Notes: generated by a model not told the origin, from the letters alone. 64,000 nucleotides of DNA from Paenibacillus ehimensis NBRC 15659 (GCF_004000785.1 NZ_BILX01000016.1:1-64000), one strand, 5' to 3'. Positions 41,072 through 51,410 are shown, counted from the first letter of the stretch. A program made the numbers and translations.

Positions 41072-41881
41072 TTATCCAATCAGTTGTCGCACAAATTCAT
41101 GAATTTTCGAGAGCCCTTGCGATTTTGTTGATTCATCCGTGAGAAGCGGCAGCGTTTCTTCCACCGTGCGCACCAAAGCGCTGCCCACCACAATCCCGTC
41201 GCACGTTCCCGCGAATCGCGCAAACTGCTCTGGCGTAGAGATGCCGAACCCGATTGCGATCGGCAGATCGGTCGACGATTTGACGGTAGTCAAAAATTCG
41301 TCGATCCCCGTGTGGAACTCGGTCCGGGTCCCCGTAACGCCGAGCGACGATACGCAGTAAACGAAGCCGCTGGCGCGCGAAGCGATTCGCTGGACGCGTT
41401 CTTTGGATGTCGGGGCGACAAGCGGAATGAGATGAAGGCCGTGCTGCTGCGCCAGCGCCCTTACCTCTTCATCCTCCTCCATCGGCAGATCGGGAATAAT
41501 AAGTCCGTCAATTCCATTTTCTTGCAGAAGCTTAAAAATACGGTCAAGCCCCGTTTGCAGCACAGGATTATAATAAGTAAACAAAATAAACGGGATTTCG
41601 CAGCCTTCGCTGCGCGCCTCGCGGGCCGCTCCGATGCAATCGAGAATCGAGATGCGGTTCGCTTTGAGCGCGCGCATGGACGAGCGTTGGATGACCGGGC
41701 CGTCCGCCAGCGGGTCCGAATACGGAACGCCAAGCTCGATCATCGCCGCTCCGGCTTTCTCAAGCTCTTTAATGATGTCGACCGAGGTCCGCACGTCCGG
41801 GTCCCCGATCGTCAAAAACGGGATGAAAGCCGGCTGTTTTTGTTCACGCAGCTCGGCGAATTTCCGGTCAATGCGATTCAT
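41072..41881 (-). CDS. trpA: tryptophan synthase alpha subunit
   Basis: 269 residues. TIM barrel; catalytic Glu in [16 protein letters not shown] and Asp in [19 protein letters not shown] and GIVVGSALV form the phosphate site. Cleaves indole-glycerol phosphate. Start overlaps the end of trpB by 14 bp. Confidence 0.98.
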   Translation of the reverse strand: MNRIDRKFAELREQKQPAFIPFLTIGDPDVRTSVDIIKELEKAGAAMIELGVPYSDPLADGPVIQRSSMRALKANRISILDCIGAAREARSEGCEIPFILFTYYNPVLQTGLDRIFKLLQENGIDGLIIPDLPMEEDEEVRALAQQHGLHLIPLVAPTSKERVQRIASRASGFVYCVSSLGVTGTRTEFHTGIDEFLTTVKSSTDLPIAIGFGISTPEQFARFAGTCDGIVVGSALVRTVEETLPLLTDESTKSQGLSKIHEFVRQLIG

Positions 41882-43073
41882 CGGCAGATCCTCCCAAATA
41901 ATTCATGATCGCTTCCACATCTTTGTCGCCGCGTCCGGAGAGACTGACAACAATGATTTCGTCTTTGCTCATGGCCGGCGCCCGCTTGATCGTCTCGGCG
42001 ATCGCGTGCGCGCTTTCCAGCGCCGGGATGATGCCTTCCTTGCGGCTCAGCAGCTGCAGCGCGTCCAACGCTTCTTTATCCGTAATCGGAACGTACTCCG
42101 CCCGGCCGGTATCTTTCAAATGGGCATGCTCCGGCCCGACGCCCGGATAATCGAGTCCGGCGGATATCGAGTGCGCTTCCTGGACTTGACCGAATTCGTC
42201 CTGCAGCAAATAGCTGTACGAGCCTTGGAACACCCCTTGGCTGCCTTTCGTCATCGTCGCGGCATGCTTATCCGTATCGACGCCCCGTCCGGCGGCCTCA
42301 ACGCCGATCAAACGCACGTTCTCGTCCTGTACGAACGGATAGAACATTCCGATCGCATTGCTTCCCCCGCCAACGGCCGCGATCACCGCATCCGGCAGCC
42401 GCCCTTCCAGCTCGAGAATTTGTTTGCGGGATTCGTCGCCGATAATGCGCTGGAAGTCCCGTACCATCATCGGGTACGGATGCGGGCCTGTAGCCGAACC
42501 GAGGATGTAGAACGTATCGTCCACGTGGCTCACCCAGTAACGCAGCGTCTCGTTGCAGGCATCCTTCAGCGTCCGGGTACCGGAAAGCACCGGAACCACT
42601 TCCGTGCCAAGCAGGTTCATCCGGAACACGTTGAGCTGCTGCCGCTTCATGTCCTCCTCGCCCATGAACACCTTACACTCAAAGCCGAGCAGCGCGGCAA
42701 CCGTGGCTGTAGCAACGCCATGCTGGCCGGCACCGGTTTCGGCGATAATTTTCGTTTTGCCCATCCACTTCGCGAGAAGCCCTTGGCCGAGCGCGTTGTT
42801 AATTTTATGAGCTCCCGTATGGTTCAAATCCTCGCGTTTCAAGTAAATTTTGGGGCCGCCCAAATGCTCGGTCAACCGTCCTGCGTAATATAAAGAAGTC
42901 GGACGTCCCGAATAACGGTGCAGCCAGTAGTTCAGCTCCTCCTGAAAACGAGCGTCTTTGGCGTATTTCTTAAACGATTCCTCCAGCTCGATCAAAGCGT
43001 TCATCAGCGTTTCCGGCACGTAACGCCCGCCGAACTTGCCGAATCGGCCGTGAATATCCGGTCCGTTATACAA
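41868..43073 (-). CDS. trpB: tryptophan synthase beta subunit
   Basis: 401 residues. PLP lysine in [27 protein letters not shown] and the phosphate loop [10 protein letters not shown]. Condenses indole with serine. Overlaps trpF by 8 bp and trpA by 14 bp. Confidence 0.98.
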   Translation of the reverse strand: MYNGPDIHGRFGKFGGRYVPETLMNALIELEESFKKYAKDARFQEELNYWLHRYSGRPTSLYYAGRLTEHLGGPKIYLKREDLNHTGAHKINNALGQGLLAKWMGKTKIIAETGAGQHGVATATVAALLGFECKVFMGEEDMKRQQLNVFRMNLLGTEVVPVLSGTRTLKDACNETLRYWVSHVDDTFYILGSATGPHPYPMMVRDFQRIIGDESRKQILELEGRLPDAVIAAVGGGSNAIGMFYPFVQDENVRLIGVEAAGRGVDTDKHAATMTKGSQGVFQGSYSYLLQDEFGQVQEAHSISAGLDYPGVGPEHAHLKDTGRAEYVPITDKEALDALQLLSRKEGIIPALESAHAIAETIKRAPAMSKDEIIVVSLSGRGDKDVEAIMNYLGGSADESH

Positions 43074-43758
43074 TGGTCTGCACCCTCTCGACGAATTTTT
43101 TTATTTTCACGATATCTTTGACGCCTTCCGTTTCAACGCCGCTCGACACATCAACGCCATCGGGCGTATACACGTCGAGCAGGTCCCGCACATTATCCGG
43201 CTGAAGCCCTCCGGCCACAAGCAGCGGAATGCCGGCCTCCCGGCACCAGGCGAGATAAGGCGGTATCGTGTCCCACGCGAACGTTTTGCCAGAGCCCCCG
43301 CCGTAAACCGGATCGTATGTATCCAGCAGCATGCCGTCTACGGCATGGCGGTACGGCTCCAACCTGACTGTGCTATGGGACTCCTCCCCAACCATCGTTT
43401 CACCGGCTGTAACGGTAAATACTTTAAAAACGCGCGTCCCTGGAAAAGCATGCTTCACTGCGCGACAAAACTCGGCGCTCTCTTTTCCGTGAAGCTGCAC
43501 GACATCCAGCGCCGCCTCTTGCAGTACCGCCTCCAGCTCTTCCATCGTCGGATTAACGAAGACGCCGACGGCAGCGGGCGTCTTCGCCCCGGCAGCCGAC
43601 TTCATGCTGCGGATCATTTCGCCGGCCTGCTGAGGCGTTACCTGCCTCTTGCTGGGCGCGAAAACGAAACCGACATAATCTACCGGAAGTGCGGCAACCT
43701 GCTCCGCCATTTCAGCCGTCCGCAGACCGCATATTTTTACGCTCACCCGCGCTGTCAT
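43066..43758 (-). CDS. trpF: phosphoribosylanthranilate isomerase
   Basis: 230 residues, TIM barrel. N-terminal [15 protein letters not shown] with the catalytic Cys, [33 protein letters not shown] with catalytic Asp, and [15 protein letters not shown]. Seven bases after trpC. Confidence 0.98.
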   Translation of the reverse strand: MTARVSVKICGLRTAEMAEQVAALPVDYVGFVFAPSKRQVTPQQAGEMIRSMKSAAGAKTPAAVGVFVNPTMEELEAVLQEAALDVVQLHGKESAEFCRAVKHAFPGTRVFKVFTVTAGETMVGEESHSTVRLEPYRHAVDGMLLDTYDPVYGGGSGKTFAWDTIPPYLAWCREAGIPLLVAGGLQPDNVRDLLDVYTPDGVDVSSGVETEGVKDIVKIKKFVERVQTIV

Positions 43759-43765
43759 CCGCTGC

Positions 43766-44575
43766 TCACTCCTTGCCGGCGCCCGTTTCGGAATAAGAGC
43801 CCATCAAGGTATGCACAGCTACGGAAACGTCCGGCTGACGCATGAAATGCTCGCCTACGAGCACTGCATGAGCTCCAACCGATCGGAGCCATTCGATCTC
43901 CTCCGGCTTCGAGATGCCGCTTTCGCTGACGACGGTCGTCCCTTTCGGGATGGAGCCTACAAGCTGTTCCGTCGTGCGAAGATCGGTCACAAACGTTTGC
44001 AGATTACGGTTGTTGATGCCGATCATCGTCGGGTTCAGCTCCAGCACGCGGGCCAGCTCCTCCTGATCGTGCACTTCAATCAGCACATCCAGACCGATGC
44101 TTTGGGCGATCGATTGGAATTGACGCATCTGCTCGGTCGTCAGGATAGCCGCGATCAGCAGAATCGCGTCGGCTCCGATACAGCGCGCCTCATAGATTTG
44201 ATGCGGATCGATCGTAAAATCTTTGCGCAGAAGCGGCACGCCAACGGCCTGCCTCACCCGGCTCAAATAATCATTGGAGCCCTGAAAATACGGCGCGTCG
44301 GTGAGCACCGAAAGGCAATCCGCTCCGGCCTCCTCGTAAGCCTTCGCCAACCGGACGGGCTCGAAATCTTCCCGGATCAAGCCCTTGGAAGGCGAGGCCT
44401 TCTTCACCTCCGCAATCAGTCCCATCGGCCGCTTCCGTCCTGCGCTCAGCGCGCGCTCGAATCCGAGGCACGGCGCCAGTCCGGCGATCGTTTTTTCCAT
44501 TTCGTCGATGGTAATTTGCTCTTTAAGCGACGCGACTTCCTGCCGTTTGGTGGCAACAATGCGATCAAGAAACAT
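43766..44575 (-). CDS. trpC: indole-3-glycerol phosphate synthase
   Basis: 269 residues. IAEVKKASPSKGLI, catalytic Lys in LRKDFTIDPHQIYEA, IGINNRNLQTF, and SESGISKPEEI. Overlaps trpD by 11 bp. Confidence 0.98.
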   Translation of the reverse strand: MFLDRIVATKRQEVASLKEQITIDEMEKTIAGLAPCLGFERALSAGRKRPMGLIAEVKKASPSKGLIREDFEPVRLAKAYEEAGADCLSVLTDAPYFQGSNDYLSRVRQAVGVPLLRKDFTIDPHQIYEARCIGADAILLIAAILTTEQMRQFQSIAQSIGLDVLIEVHDQEELARVLELNPTMIGINNRNLQTFVTDLRTTEQLVGSIPKGTTVVSESGISKPEEIEWLRSVGAHAVLVGEHFMRQPDVSVAVHTLMGSYSETGAGKE

Positions 44576-45608
44576 AGCTCTCTTCTCCCGTACATTGGAC
44601 TAATTGCTCCAGCTTCGCTTGGGCCCGGCCCGAATCGATAACCGATGCGGCAAGCTTCACGCCTTCCTGCAGCGTTCCGGCCATTCCGGTGACGTAGAAG
44701 CACGCTCCGGCATTGGCCAGCACGATATCGCGGCAGGCGCCGGTCTCCCCGGCGAAAATCCGGCGAATGATGCCCGCGTTCACATGGGCGTCTCCTCCGA
44801 TAACATCCTTGAGGCTGTAAGTGCGAAGCCCCAGCTCATCCGGCGTGATTTCAAAAGTACGAATGTTCCCGTCCTTCAGCTCGGTTACCTGTGTGCCGGC
44901 GGAGATGCTGATTTCGTCCAGCCCGTCGAGACTGGCGACCACGAGCGCGCGTTTTACGCCGAGCGCCTGCATCACATGGGCGATCGTTTCCGTTTTGCCG
45001 CGGTCGAAAATGCCGAGCACCTGGCGATCGGCTCCGGCTGGGTTCGTGAGCGGGCCCAGCAGGTTAAACACGGTGCGGACGCCGAGCTCCTTGCGCGGGG
45101 CGGCAACGTGCCGCATCGACTGATGATACAGCTGCGCAAACATGAAGCAGATTCCGACCTGCTCCAGGCAGCGCGCTGCCTGCTGCTGATTCAATTGAAT
45201 ATTGACGCCAAGCGCTTCGAGCACGTCGGCGCTGCCGCTTTTGCTGGACATCGCCCGGTTCCCATGCTTTGCCACGCGGATACCGCCCGCTGCCGCTACG
45301 ATGGCCGCCGTCGTCGATATGTTGAACGTATCTGCGCCATCGCCGCCGGTGCCGCACGTGTCGAGCAGATTCGTCTGCCTGGTGCTGACCCGGCTTGCTT
45401 TCAACCGCATCGTCTCGGCAAAGCCGGCAATTTCCTCGATCGTTTCCCCTTTCATGCGGAGTCCCGCAAGCAAAGCTCCGATCTGCGAAGGCGTTGCTCC
45501 GCCATCCATAATGTCGGACATCACTTCGCGCGCCTCGGACCGTGTCAAGTGCTGCAGCCCGATGATTTTCCCGATCGCCTGTTGAACCGTCAACGTCGTT
45601 TGTTCCAT
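44565..45608 (-). CDS. trpD: anthranilate phosphoribosyltransferase
   Basis: 347 residues. N-terminal helical domain and PRPP site DTCGTGGDGADTFNIST, KHGNRAMSSKSGSADVLEALG. Follows trpE by 28 bp. No trpG lies in the operon, as in B. subtilis, where the glutaminase is encoded with folate genes. Confidence 0.98.
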   Translation of the reverse strand: MEQTTLTVQQAIGKIIGLQHLTRSEAREVMSDIMDGGATPSQIGALLAGLRMKGETIEEIAGFAETMRLKASRVSTRQTNLLDTCGTGGDGADTFNISTTAAIVAAAGGIRVAKHGNRAMSSKSGSADVLEALGVNIQLNQQQAARCLEQVGICFMFAQLYHQSMRHVAAPRKELGVRTVFNLLGPLTNPAGADRQVLGIFDRGKTETIAHVMQALGVKRALVVASLDGLDEISISAGTQVTELKDGNIRTFEITPDELGLRTYSLKDVIGGDAHVNAGIIRRIFAGETGACRDIVLANAGACFYVTGMAGTLQEGVKLAASVIDSGRAQAKLEQLVQCTGEESYVS

Positions 45609-45636
45609 CTTCCGTGCCTCCCCTTATCCCGATGTA

Positions 45637-47178
45637 TTACTGATAATAATCGTGATTGATCAATGCATACTCCGGCGGTTTCGATGCAAAAACGGCTTCC
45701 GCCATGCGGATCGATTTCAGCATGCCCTTCGCTTTGTTGATCGTCTCCTGGTACTCGTTCTCCGGAACGGAATCCCAGACGATCCCGGCGCCTGCTTGGA
45801 CATAAGCTTTGCCATTCTTGAATACGATGGTGCGGATCGTAATGCACGTATCGAGGTTGCCCGAGAAGCCGAAATAACCGATGGCTCCGGCGTAAGGACC
45901 GCGCGCTTCGTTTTCCAGCTCGGCGATAATTTCCATCGCTCTGAGCTTCGGAGCGCCCGAAACCGTACCGGCGGGCAGGCACGAAATAAACGCGTCGAAG
46001 AAATCTTTGTCCTTCGCCAGCTTGCCGGAAACGTTGGACACGATATGCATGACATGGGAGTACCGCTCGATTTGCATGAACGTGTCGCATTTCACCGTGC
46101 CGAATTCAGAGACGCGCCCGAGGTCGTTGCGGCCCAGATCGACAAGCATCAAGTGCTCGGCACGCTCTTTCTCGTCTGCCAGCAGCTCTTGTTCGAGCGC
46201 GAGGTCTTCTTCAGTCGTCCGCCCGCGGGGACGGGTACCGGCGATCGGCCGGGTCTCCACCTTCTCGTCTTCCACCCGGACGAGCAGCTCGGGGGATGTG
46301 CCGACGATGACCTCCTCATCCATTTTGAGGCAGTACATGTAAGGCGACGGATTCATCGTTCTGAGTATACGGTACACATGCAGCGGCGAAATGTCCGTTT
46401 CGATCTCGAAGCGCTGGGACAGGACCACTTGAAAAATATCGCCCGCCCGGATATACTCCTTCGCTTGATCGACGTTTGCCAAAAACTGCTCTTTCGTCAC
46501 GTTCGAGCGGACTTCCCCCAATTCGACGTCGTCGGGGATGGATTGATGGTTCATCGTCAGCGCCGGAAGCGGGCGCTTCAGACGTTCGATCGTCGTATCG
46601 ATTTTGGCGCATGTTTTTTCGTAGGCGGCGACGATGTCCGCTTCCGTACCGTGGGGAGGCACATGCACGTTGGCGATAACTTTCAGTTGCTGCTTAAAGT
46701 GGTCGAACACGATCACTTGATCGCAAAACATAAAGTCCAAATCGTTCATCTGCAGATCGTCCTGCCGGTGGGCCGGCAGCTTCTCATAATACTGCAGCAG
46801 ATCATAACCGAAAAATCCGACGGCACCGCCCGTAAAGCGCGGCAAATCCGGCAGCGAAGGGCTCGTATACGCACTTAAATGCGCTTTAAGCACATCCACC
46901 GGTTTTTCCTTCGAGATCGTCGTTCCTTCCGGACCTTCGATGCGAGTCACACCGTTTTTTGCCTGAATAAACATAAACGGGTCTGTTCCGATAAAAGAAT
47001 ATCGGGCCCATTTGATCCCGCCCTCGACGCTTTCCAGCAAGAAAGCACGCTTCTCTTCGTAAAAATGTTGAAATACGCGGATCGGCGTCTCCGTATCGGC
47101 CATCAGATGGCGGACGACGGGGATCAGGTTATACTCGCGGGCAAGCCGAACGACTTCCTTTGCTTCCGGTGTGTGCAT
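45637..47178 (-). CDS. trpE: anthranilate synthase component I
   Basis: 513 residues. The ATG at 47178 lies eight bases after GAGGAG; ATG 47184 is only two bases away. Feedback site FLLESVEGG, and the chorismate-binding core (YPYMYCLKM-like SPYMYCLKMDEEVIVGTSPELLV, PIAGTRPRGRT, EFGTVKCDTFMQIERYSHVMHIVS). First gene after the TRAP-controlled leader. Confidence 0.98.
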   Translation of the reverse strand: MHTPEAKEVVRLAREYNLIPVVRHLMADTETPIRVFQHFYEEKRAFLLESVEGGIKWARYSFIGTDPFMFIQAKNGVTRIEGPEGTTISKEKPVDVLKAHLSAYTSPSLPDLPRFTGGAVGFFGYDLLQYYEKLPAHRQDDLQMNDLDFMFCDQVIVFDHFKQQLKVIANVHVPPHGTEADIVAAYEKTCAKIDTTIERLKRPLPALTMNHQSIPDDVELGEVRSNVTKEQFLANVDQAKEYIRAGDIFQVVLSQRFEIETDISPLHVYRILRTMNPSPYMYCLKMDEEVIVGTSPELLVRVEDEKVETRPIAGTRPRGRTTEEDLALEQELLADEKERAEHLMLVDLGRNDLGRVSEFGTVKCDTFMQIERYSHVMHIVSNVSGKLAKDKDFFDAFISCLPAGTVSGAPKLRAMEIIAELENEARGPYAGAIGYFGFSGNLDTCITIRTIVFKNGKAYVQAGAGIVWDSVPENEYQETINKAKGMLKSIRMAEAVFASKPPEYALINHDYYQ

Positions 47179-47228
47179 CGTCATCTCTCCTCTTCTCAAC
47201 TCAAAAAATAACTTAGCTCTGCAAACGT

Positions 47229-47255
47229 AAAAAAGCCTCTACGCATCGTAGAGGC
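47229..47255 (-). terminator. trp attenuator terminator
   Basis: Minus strand: 9-bp perfect stem GCCTCTACG/CGTAGAGGC, 3-nt loop, T6. It lies between the trp promoter and trpE. The sequence GTAGAG inside the TRAP-site region (47429-47434) can pair with CTCTAC of its 5' arm. Confidence 0.9.
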
Positions 47256-47396
47256 GGTATTCAGCGGATGAAGGATTCGTTCAAACGGAAAGCATCTCCA
47301 AAGTACGTTAAACAGCCCTAGGGTAGGTTAAAATAAACCTGCCGATAGTGCGCCGCACGCATCCTGACGTTCTTTCCCGGAACGTGTAAATCTTCT

Positions 47397-47460
47397 CTCT
47401 TCTCATCTCAAACTGAACTAGGCTCACTCTCTACTCTGCTCTGTTACTACTAACTCACTC
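47397..47460 (-). promoter_or_regulatory. TRAP (MtrB) binding site in the trp leader
   Basis: On the minus strand GAG/TAG triplets recur, mostly separated by 2-3 nt: 47458, 47454, 47447, 47439, 47434, 47429, 47423, 47418, (CAG 47413), 47407, 47402, 47397. This is the pattern of 11 (G/U)AG repeats wrapped by the TRAP ring in Bacillus trp leaders. Confidence 0.85.
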
Positions 47461-47485
47461 TTATCTGCTTAACTCGTTGTAATTA

Positions 47486-47515
47486 ACTATACTACCTCAA
47501 TTATGCTTTTGTCAA
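47486..47515 (-). promoter_or_regulatory. trp operon promoter
   Basis: Minus strand: TTGACA, 18 bp, TATAGT, overlapping the 3' end of aroH. Transcription would start near 47479, just before the TRAP repeats; the 280-nt leader to trpE holds no gene. Confidence 0.8.
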
Positions 47516-47878
47516 TTTGGACAAATCGGGACGAAGCCGCATCGCTTCTCTTTGATAAACATGAATGATTTCATTTTGCTGTTTGTCCGTATTGACCATC
47601 ACCATTAAACGAATACAGCGGGGCAATCCGCCCTCCACCGGAATTTCGAGCGAGCACATCAACGGGACCAAGTCCCAGCCCGGCATCTGGCGGATTGCCC
47701 GCGCAGGAAACGTCGCCGTCAAATCCGGCGTCACTGTAACGAATACGCTGGCAATTTCCTCCGGAATGATCCCGTTTTCGATGATAATTTGATTGAGCAG
47801 CGCGGTTGTTGCCGATAAAATGTCATTCTCTTCGTTGCGCTCCACGGTCGTTGCTCCGCGGATTCCTCTTACGAACAT
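47501..47878 (-). CDS. aroH: chorismate mutase (AroH class)
   Basis: 125 residues. GIRGATTVERNEENDI at the N-terminus, PARAIRQMPGWDLVPLMC, and IRLMVMVNTD are typical for the trimeric AroH type. Converts chorismate to prephenate for Phe/Tyr. Its 3' end carries the trp promoter. Confidence 0.97.
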   Translation of the reverse strand: MFVRGIRGATTVERNEENDILSATTALLNQIIIENGIIPEEIASVFVTVTPDLTATFPARAIRQMPGWDLVPLMCSLEIPVEGGLPRCIRLMVMVNTDKQQNEIIHVYQREAMRLRPDLSKLTKA

Positions 47879-47881
47879 CCG

Positions 47882-48979
47882 TCAGTCCTCCCGTTTTAAC
47901 CGATCCACGATCTCTCTGACCCATTCCGCGGATACGTTCTTGTTAATTTCGACTTTGCCGATGGCCGTTGGAACGATGTACACCATGCGGCCTTCGCTGA
48001 ATTTCTTGTCATGCATCATCGCACGCATGATGGCCTCGGTATCGAAGTGCGCCGGAATCCGCGTAGGAAGGCCAAATTTCTTGAAAATGCGTTCGGTCAC
48101 CGTAAGAATTTCTTCCGGATTGCCCATACGCACCGACAGCATCGCCGCACCGACCATGCCGATGGAGATCGCTTCGCCATGCAGCAGCTCATTGTAGCCG
48201 GCCACCGCCTCTAGCGCATGACCGATCGTATGTCCAAGGTTCAGGATCGCGCGAAGATCGTTCTCCCGCTCGTCCCGCGACACGACCGCCGCCTTGACGG
48301 CGCAGCCTTTGTACAAACCGTACTGGAGCGCTTCCGGGTCCAGCCCGATGAGCTTCTCCGCATTCGCTTCGCACCATGCGGTAAATTCCGCATCCCAGAT
48401 CAGCCCGTGCTTGATCATTTCCGACAATCCCGCGCGCACATCCCGATCCGGCAAAGTCAGCAGCGTAGACGTATCGTATAACACCAGCTCCGGCTGATGG
48501 AACGCGCCGATGATGTTCTTCGCCAGCGGATGGTTGACGGCAACCTTGCCGCCCACGCTGCTGTCGTGAGCCAGGATTGTCGTCGGGATTTGCACAAACC
48601 GGACGCCGCGCATATAACTGGCCGCCACAAACCCGGCCAAATCGCCGACAACGCCTCCGCCGAGCGCAACGACCGTCGATTTGCGGTCCAGTCCCGCCTG
48701 CAAGCAGGCACCGATGACGTCTTCCAGCACCGCGAGCGACTTGGACTTTTCGCCTGCCGCAACGGTGTAGGACACCGCCGTAAAGCCGCCCTCCGCCAGC
48801 CGGTCCAGAGCCAGGCTCAGGTGATGCTTCGCCACATGATCGTCGGTTACGATAAGCAGCGGCGAGGCTTTGCTAATCCCGTGCTTCTCGAAGTACGCGG
48901 CGATATCCGCGAGCAGGCCCTCCCCGATATAAATCGGATAGGACCTCGTACCAAGGTCTACCGTTAGCTCTCTGACCAT
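47882..48979 (-). CDS. aroB: 3-dehydroquinate synthase
   Basis: 365 residues, NAD- and metal-dependent. ALGGGVVGDLAGFVAASYMRG, HDSSVGGKVAVNHPLAKN, EMIKHGLIWD and LNLGHTIGHALEA give the NAD and metal sites. Lies between aroC and aroH, 3 bp before the latter. Confidence 0.98.
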   Translation of the reverse strand: MVRELTVDLGTRSYPIYIGEGLLADIAAYFEKHGISKASPLLIVTDDHVAKHHLSLALDRLAEGGFTAVSYTVAAGEKSKSLAVLEDVIGACLQAGLDRKSTVVALGGGVVGDLAGFVAASYMRGVRFVQIPTTILAHDSSVGGKVAVNHPLAKNIIGAFHQPELVLYDTSTLLTLPDRDVRAGLSEMIKHGLIWDAEFTAWCEANAEKLIGLDPEALQYGLYKGCAVKAAVVSRDERENDLRAILNLGHTIGHALEAVAGYNELLHGEAISIGMVGAAMLSVRMGNPEEILTVTERIFKKFGLPTRIPAHFDTEAIMRAMMHDKKFSEGRMVYIVPTAIGKVEINKNVSAEWVREIVDRLKRED

Positions 48980-48996
48980 AAATCCGGCTCTCCCGC

Positions 48997-50160
48997 TTAG
49001 TAAGATTTGATTTGCTCCAAGTAGCTGTCGTAATTTCTGCGGATTTCCTCAAGCGAGTCGCCGCCGAATTTTTCCATAAACGCTTTCGCCACTTCCCAAG
49101 CAATGACGTTCTCCATGATGACGCCGGCCGCCGGCACCGCGCAAGTATCGGAGCGCTCCACCTGCGCCGTGAACGCTTCCTTCGTGTCGATATCTACGCT
49201 TTGCAGCGCTTTATAGAGGGTCGAGATCGGCTTCATGACACCGCGTACGACGATCGGCTCGCCTGTGGTCATTCCGCCCTCGAATCCGCCTGCGCGGTTG
49301 GTCGCACGATAAAAGCCGCGCTCCTCGTCGTGCATGATTTCGTCGTGGACGGACGAGCCTCTGCGCTTGGCCGCTTCGAACCCGATGCCGAATTCCACGC
49401 CCTTGAACGCTTGAATCGACAGCACCGCCTGCGCAATGCGTCCGTCAAGCTTGCGGTCCCATTGCACATGGCTGCCGAGACCCGTAGGCACGCCTTCGAT
49501 GATGCACTCCACGACCCCGCCAAGCGTATCCCCGTCTTCCTTGGCCGCATCGATGGCCGCAATCATTCTCGCTTCCGCGTCTTTATCCGTCACCCGGACC
49601 GGCGATTCCTCCGTGATGCGGATCAATTCGTCGATAGGCAGCTCCTGCCGCTGTACTTCCACTTCCCCGATGCGAATGACCTGGCCGGCCACCTTGATGC
49701 CGAACTCCTTCAGCAGCTCGCGGGCCATCCCGCCGACAGCTACGCGCATCGTCGTTTCCCGCGCGCTGGAGCGCTCAAGAATGTTGCGCAAATCGCGCTG
49801 GTTGTATTTCAAACCGCCGTTCAGATCGGCATGACCCGGACGCGGGCGGTTCACCCGGCGCTTCGACTCGTCATTGCCTTCGATCGGCTCGATGTTCATG
49901 ATGGAAGTCCAATGCTTCCAATCGTTGTTCTCCACTACAAGCGCGATCGGAGCGCCGGTCGTTTTGCCATGACGAACGCCGCCGACAATGTTGACGGTAT
50001 CCTTCTCAATCTGCATGCGGCGTCCCCGCCCGTAGCCTTTCTGCCGTCTGGCGAGCTGTTCGTTCACCGCTTCAAAATCGATCGTTACATTGCTTGGAAA
50101 TCCCTCAATAATAGCTGTCAATTGTGGTCCGTGCGTTTCCCCTGCGGTTAAATATCTCAC
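48997..50160 (-). CDS. aroC: chorismate synthase
   Basis: 387 residues. Signature regions [41 protein letters not shown] and [14 protein letters not shown] are present. FMN-dependent final step of the shikimate pathway. First gene of aroC-aroB-aroH; B. subtilis calls it aroF. Confidence 0.98.
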   Translation of the reverse strand: MRYLTAGETHGPQLTAIIEGFPSNVTIDFEAVNEQLARRQKGYGRGRRMQIEKDTVNIVGGVRHGKTTGAPIALVVENNDWKHWTSIMNIEPIEGNDESKRRVNRPRPGHADLNGGLKYNQRDLRNILERSSARETTMRVAVGGMARELLKEFGIKVAGQVIRIGEVEVQRQELPIDELIRITEESPVRVTDKDAEARMIAAIDAAKEDGDTLGGVVECIIEGVPTGLGSHVQWDRKLDGRIAQAVLSIQAFKGVEFGIGFEAAKRRGSSVHDEIMHDEERGFYRATNRAGGFEGGMTTGEPIVVRGVMKPISTLYKALQSVDIDTKEAFTAQVERSDTCAVPAAGVIMENVIAWEVAKAFMEKFGGDSLEEIRRNYDSYLEQIKSY

Positions 50161-50253
50161 CTGATTTGTCTCCTTTCATCCTATCCCATGAAAAGCGTAA
50201 GCTTTATTTCTTTCAAAACGCTTTAGCGCTTTTATGTGCTGAGTCATGTGCTA

Positions 50254-50282
50254 ATTATAGTATAGGCCCGCGGCTTTGACAA
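50254..50282 (-). promoter_or_regulatory. sigma-A promoter of the aro-trp supra-operon
   Basis: Minus strand: TTGTCA, 17 bp, TATAAT, about 95 bp upstream of aroC. Confidence 0.85.
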
Positions 50283-50296
50283 GAATATGCAGAACA

Positions 50297-50343
50297 AAAA
50301 GAAGCGCCGGCCAAAGGCATGTAGCCGATGACTGCGCTTCTTT
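50297..50343 (-). terminator. terminator upstream of the aroC promoter
   Basis: Minus strand: AAGAAGCGC...GCGCTTCTT stem with additional GGC pairs inside, followed by TTTTTG; ends the ndk-cheR transcript. Confidence 0.85.
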
Positions 50344-50363
50344 CCGTTTCGGACGAAGGTACG

Positions 50364-50528
50364 TCAGCCTCCGGCCGGTTGTTTTTTTAACCCTTGAGGA
50401 CGATCCTGAATCTGCGGATCATGAACTAACCCCATAATTTGCAGCGAATCGATCCCGAGAATTTGGGCGCATTCCTGCACCGAGATGAAGCCCCGACGGT
50501 AAGCGTTGATGACTTTACGTTTGTCCAT
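50364..50528 (-). CDS. 54-residue helix-turn-helix-like small protein
   Basis: ATG 50528 is preceded by a strong site (GCAGGAGGAATCGC). The product begins MDKRKVINAYRRGFISVQEC and continues AQILGIDSLQIMGLV, a pattern like a small helix-turn-helix as in sigma/FlhC-type or excisionase-type short domains, then a Gln/Pro/Lys-rich end. It lies 84 bp after cheR and just before a terminator, so it is the last gene of the ndk-cheR unit. Function unknown; a regulatory role is only suggested by the HTH-like part. Confidence 0.65.
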   Translation of the reverse strand: MDKRKVINAYRRGFISVQECAQILGIDSLQIMGLVHDPQIQDRPQGLKKQPAGG

Positions 50529-50612
50529 GCGATTCCTCCTGCAGCTTTTCGGGCATCAAGGATCTGTCTACATTTTATTCATAGTATGGGATCGTATGGA
50601 AACGTTTATTCA

Positions 50613-51392
50613 TTACACTTCCGTTTTACGGTAAAAAAACGTTTCGGCGGATTCCAGTCCATACTGGGCGGGACTGAAAATCTGCTCGGTGCTGCCAACG
50701 AACAAGATGCCCCCCGGCTTCAAGGCATTGGCAAATTTATGATACAATAAGTGCTTGGCTTCTTCCGTAAAATAGATCATCACATTGCGGCACACGATTA
50801 AATCAAATCCCGTATCGAACGTATCGACCAGCAGGTTTTGCTTTTGAAAACGGATCGACTTTTTAAGCGAATCCGCAATGTGGTAAGTCAAATTTTCCTG
50901 ACGGTAATATTTCTGCAAATATTTGGCCGGCACGTCCCGCACCGAACGGTCCGAATAAACCGCCTTCTTTGCTTTTTCCAAAGCGCCTTCATCGATGTCG
51001 GTCGCCAGCACCACGCTGTCCTGCGCGTTCAATTCCGCCAAAATCATCGCCAGCGTATAAGGCTCTTCCCCTGTGGAGCATGCGGCGCTCCAGCATTTGA
51101 CCTTGCGCGATTTGCGGAGCATGTCCGGCAAAAACTTTTGCTCCAGCACTTCCCAGCGGTTCGGATTGCGCCAAAACTCGGAGACGTTGATCGTCATCCG
51201 ATCCAAAAACTCGTAAAACAGCTCTTTGTCCTTCGTCATCGCCTCAAAAAACGAAGCGAACGTCGAATACCCTTTTTTCATCCGCAGCGTAGTCAGACGG
51301 CGTTTCATCTGCGCTTCCTTATACTGGGACAAGTCGATGGACGTGTAGTCCTTGACTTTCTTGATGAATAACAGGAAATCTTTATCCTCCAT
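50613..51392 (-). CDS. cheR: chemotaxis protein methyltransferase
   Basis: 259 residues. N-terminal helical domain and C-terminal SAM-dependent domain (KVKCWSAACSTGEEPYTLAMIL; LIVCRNVMIYF; GGILFVGSTEQI). Methylates glutamates of chemoreceptors. Same location between ndk and aroC as in B. subtilis. Confidence 0.97.
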   Translation of the reverse strand: MEDKDFLLFIKKVKDYTSIDLSQYKEAQMKRRLTTLRMKKGYSTFASFFEAMTKDKELFYEFLDRMTINVSEFWRNPNRWEVLEQKFLPDMLRKSRKVKCWSAACSTGEEPYTLAMILAELNAQDSVVLATDIDEGALEKAKKAVYSDRSVRDVPAKYLQKYYRQENLTYHIADSLKKSIRFQKQNLLVDTFDTGFDLIVCRNVMIYFTEEAKHLLYHKFANALKPGGILFVGSTEQIFSPAQYGLESAETFFYRKTEV

Positions 51393-51410
51393 GCCGCCAT
51401 CCCCGCCTTA

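Noticed and set aside
47220-47500. T-box riboswitch in the trp leader
   Set aside because: The conserved T-box sequence (GGGTGGNACCGCG type) is absent; the repeated (G/U)AG triplets and mtrB explain the leader.
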